Origin: Marinomonas sp. TW1
GTDB taxonomy: Bacteria > Pseudomonadota > Gammaproteobacteria > Pseudomonadales > Marinomonadaceae
Direction of reading: 5' to 3'
DNA: 46,581 nucleotides
Assembly: GCF_001625355.1 (NCBI RefSeq)
Contig: NZ_JSEE01000022.1
Coordinates: 1-46,581 of the forward strand
This document shows positions 46,393 through 46,581 of this stretch, piece after piece. Under the pieces are notes generated by a model, which was not told the DNA's origin, did no database searches, and saw only the letters and a list, made by a program, of their open reading frames with translations. Numbering within the stretch: position 1 is the first letter of the stretch; each line of letters opens with the position of its first letter. The translations under genes and the position numbers were made by a program.

Positions 46393-46422
46393 AAGCCCTG
46401 ACAGGATAACCTATCAGGGCTT
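46393..46422 (-). terminator. rRNA operon terminator, proximal copy
   Basis: AAGCCCTGACAGG/CCTATCAGGGCTT, a 13-bp stem (one G-U in the RNA), followed by seven T on the minus strand, directly after the intact 5S gene. It is nearly identical to the distal copy 215 bp away. Confidence 0.88.
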
Positions 46423-46432
46423 CTTAATTTAA

Positions 46433-46550
46433 AGCTTGACGACGACCTACTCTCACATGGGATCCCCCACACTACCATCGGCGATGGCGCTTTTCACTGC
46501 TGAGTTCGGGATGGGATCAGGTGGTTCAACGCCTCTATGATCGTCAAGCA
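46433..46550 (-). rRNA. rrf: 5S rRNA
   Basis: About 118 nt on the minus strand. Standard 5S landmarks: GTTGAACCACCTGATCCCAT, CCGAACTCAGCAGTGAAA, CGCCGATGGTAGTGTGGGG and ATGTGAGAGTAGGTCGTCGT. The terminal helix CTTGACGA/TCGTCAAG is complete. The 23S and 16S genes of this operon lie beyond the right edge. Confidence 0.95.
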
Positions 46551-46581
46551 ATTCGGTTTGCGTATCGTTCTGGTATGAGCT

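Noticed and set aside
1..46581. Mobile elements, CRISPR arrays, prophage, toxin-antitoxin or defence genes
   Set aside because: No transposase, integrase, direct-repeat array, phage or restriction-type protein is visible; gene content and order are core chromosomal.

Overview
The window is a 46.6-kb, mid-40s %GC (by eye) piece of a gammaproteobacterial chromosome. Gene orders and protein sequences fit the Oceanospirillales, and a marine Marinomonas-like genus is my best guess; this is inferred from synteny and protein character, not from a database match. The segment runs from one rRNA operon to the next. The 5' end of a 16S gene, with its leader and promoter, leaves the left edge on the minus strand. 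A 5S gene, followed by a second, aberrant 5S copy, enters at the right edge, also on the minus strand.

Left part (0.3-12.9 kb): an acyl-CoA dehydrogenase and an AraC-type regulator, tyrS divergent from an M23 murein endopeptidase, thioredoxin, and the minus-strand cluster lptM-lysA-dapF-DUF484-HAD phosphatase (lysine/peptidoglycan precursor synthesis plus LPS-assembly helper). Next come an unknown membrane-anchored protein and argH. Middle part (13-31 kb): hemC-hemD-hemX-hemY, an Aer-like PAS chemoreceptor, a BASS-type transporter, yaaA, hemA-prfA-prmC, and the divergent series TPR lipoprotein-lolB-ispE-prs-rplY-pth-ychF. These cover tetrapyrrole synthesis, translation termination, lipoprotein sorting, isoprenoid and PRPP synthesis and ribosome rescue. 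A five-gene tRNA array (Gln-Met-Gln-Met-Gln) follows.

Right part (31.8-46.6 kb): an outer-membrane barrel protein, the rluD-pgeF-clpB block divergent from bamD, a GST-like protein, two CspA-family genes, an Amt ammonium transporter with a candidate sigma-54 promoter, a short DTW-domain protein, a FAH-family hydrolase next to a bicupin, a trimeric-type porin and a DUF2058 protein. About 1.1 kb of non-coding, repeat-bearing DNA then precedes the rRNA operon end.

Nearly all of this is conserved housekeeping sequence. I see no mobile element, CRISPR array, prophage, toxin-antitoxin or defence locus. The observations most worth a second look are regulatory or structural: a hairpin that pairs with the ribosome-binding site of the acyl-CoA dehydrogenase, the diverged tandem 5S/terminator duplicate, palindromic repeats around the amt promoter, loss of xerC from its usual place, and structured repeats in the rRNA-flanking DNA.
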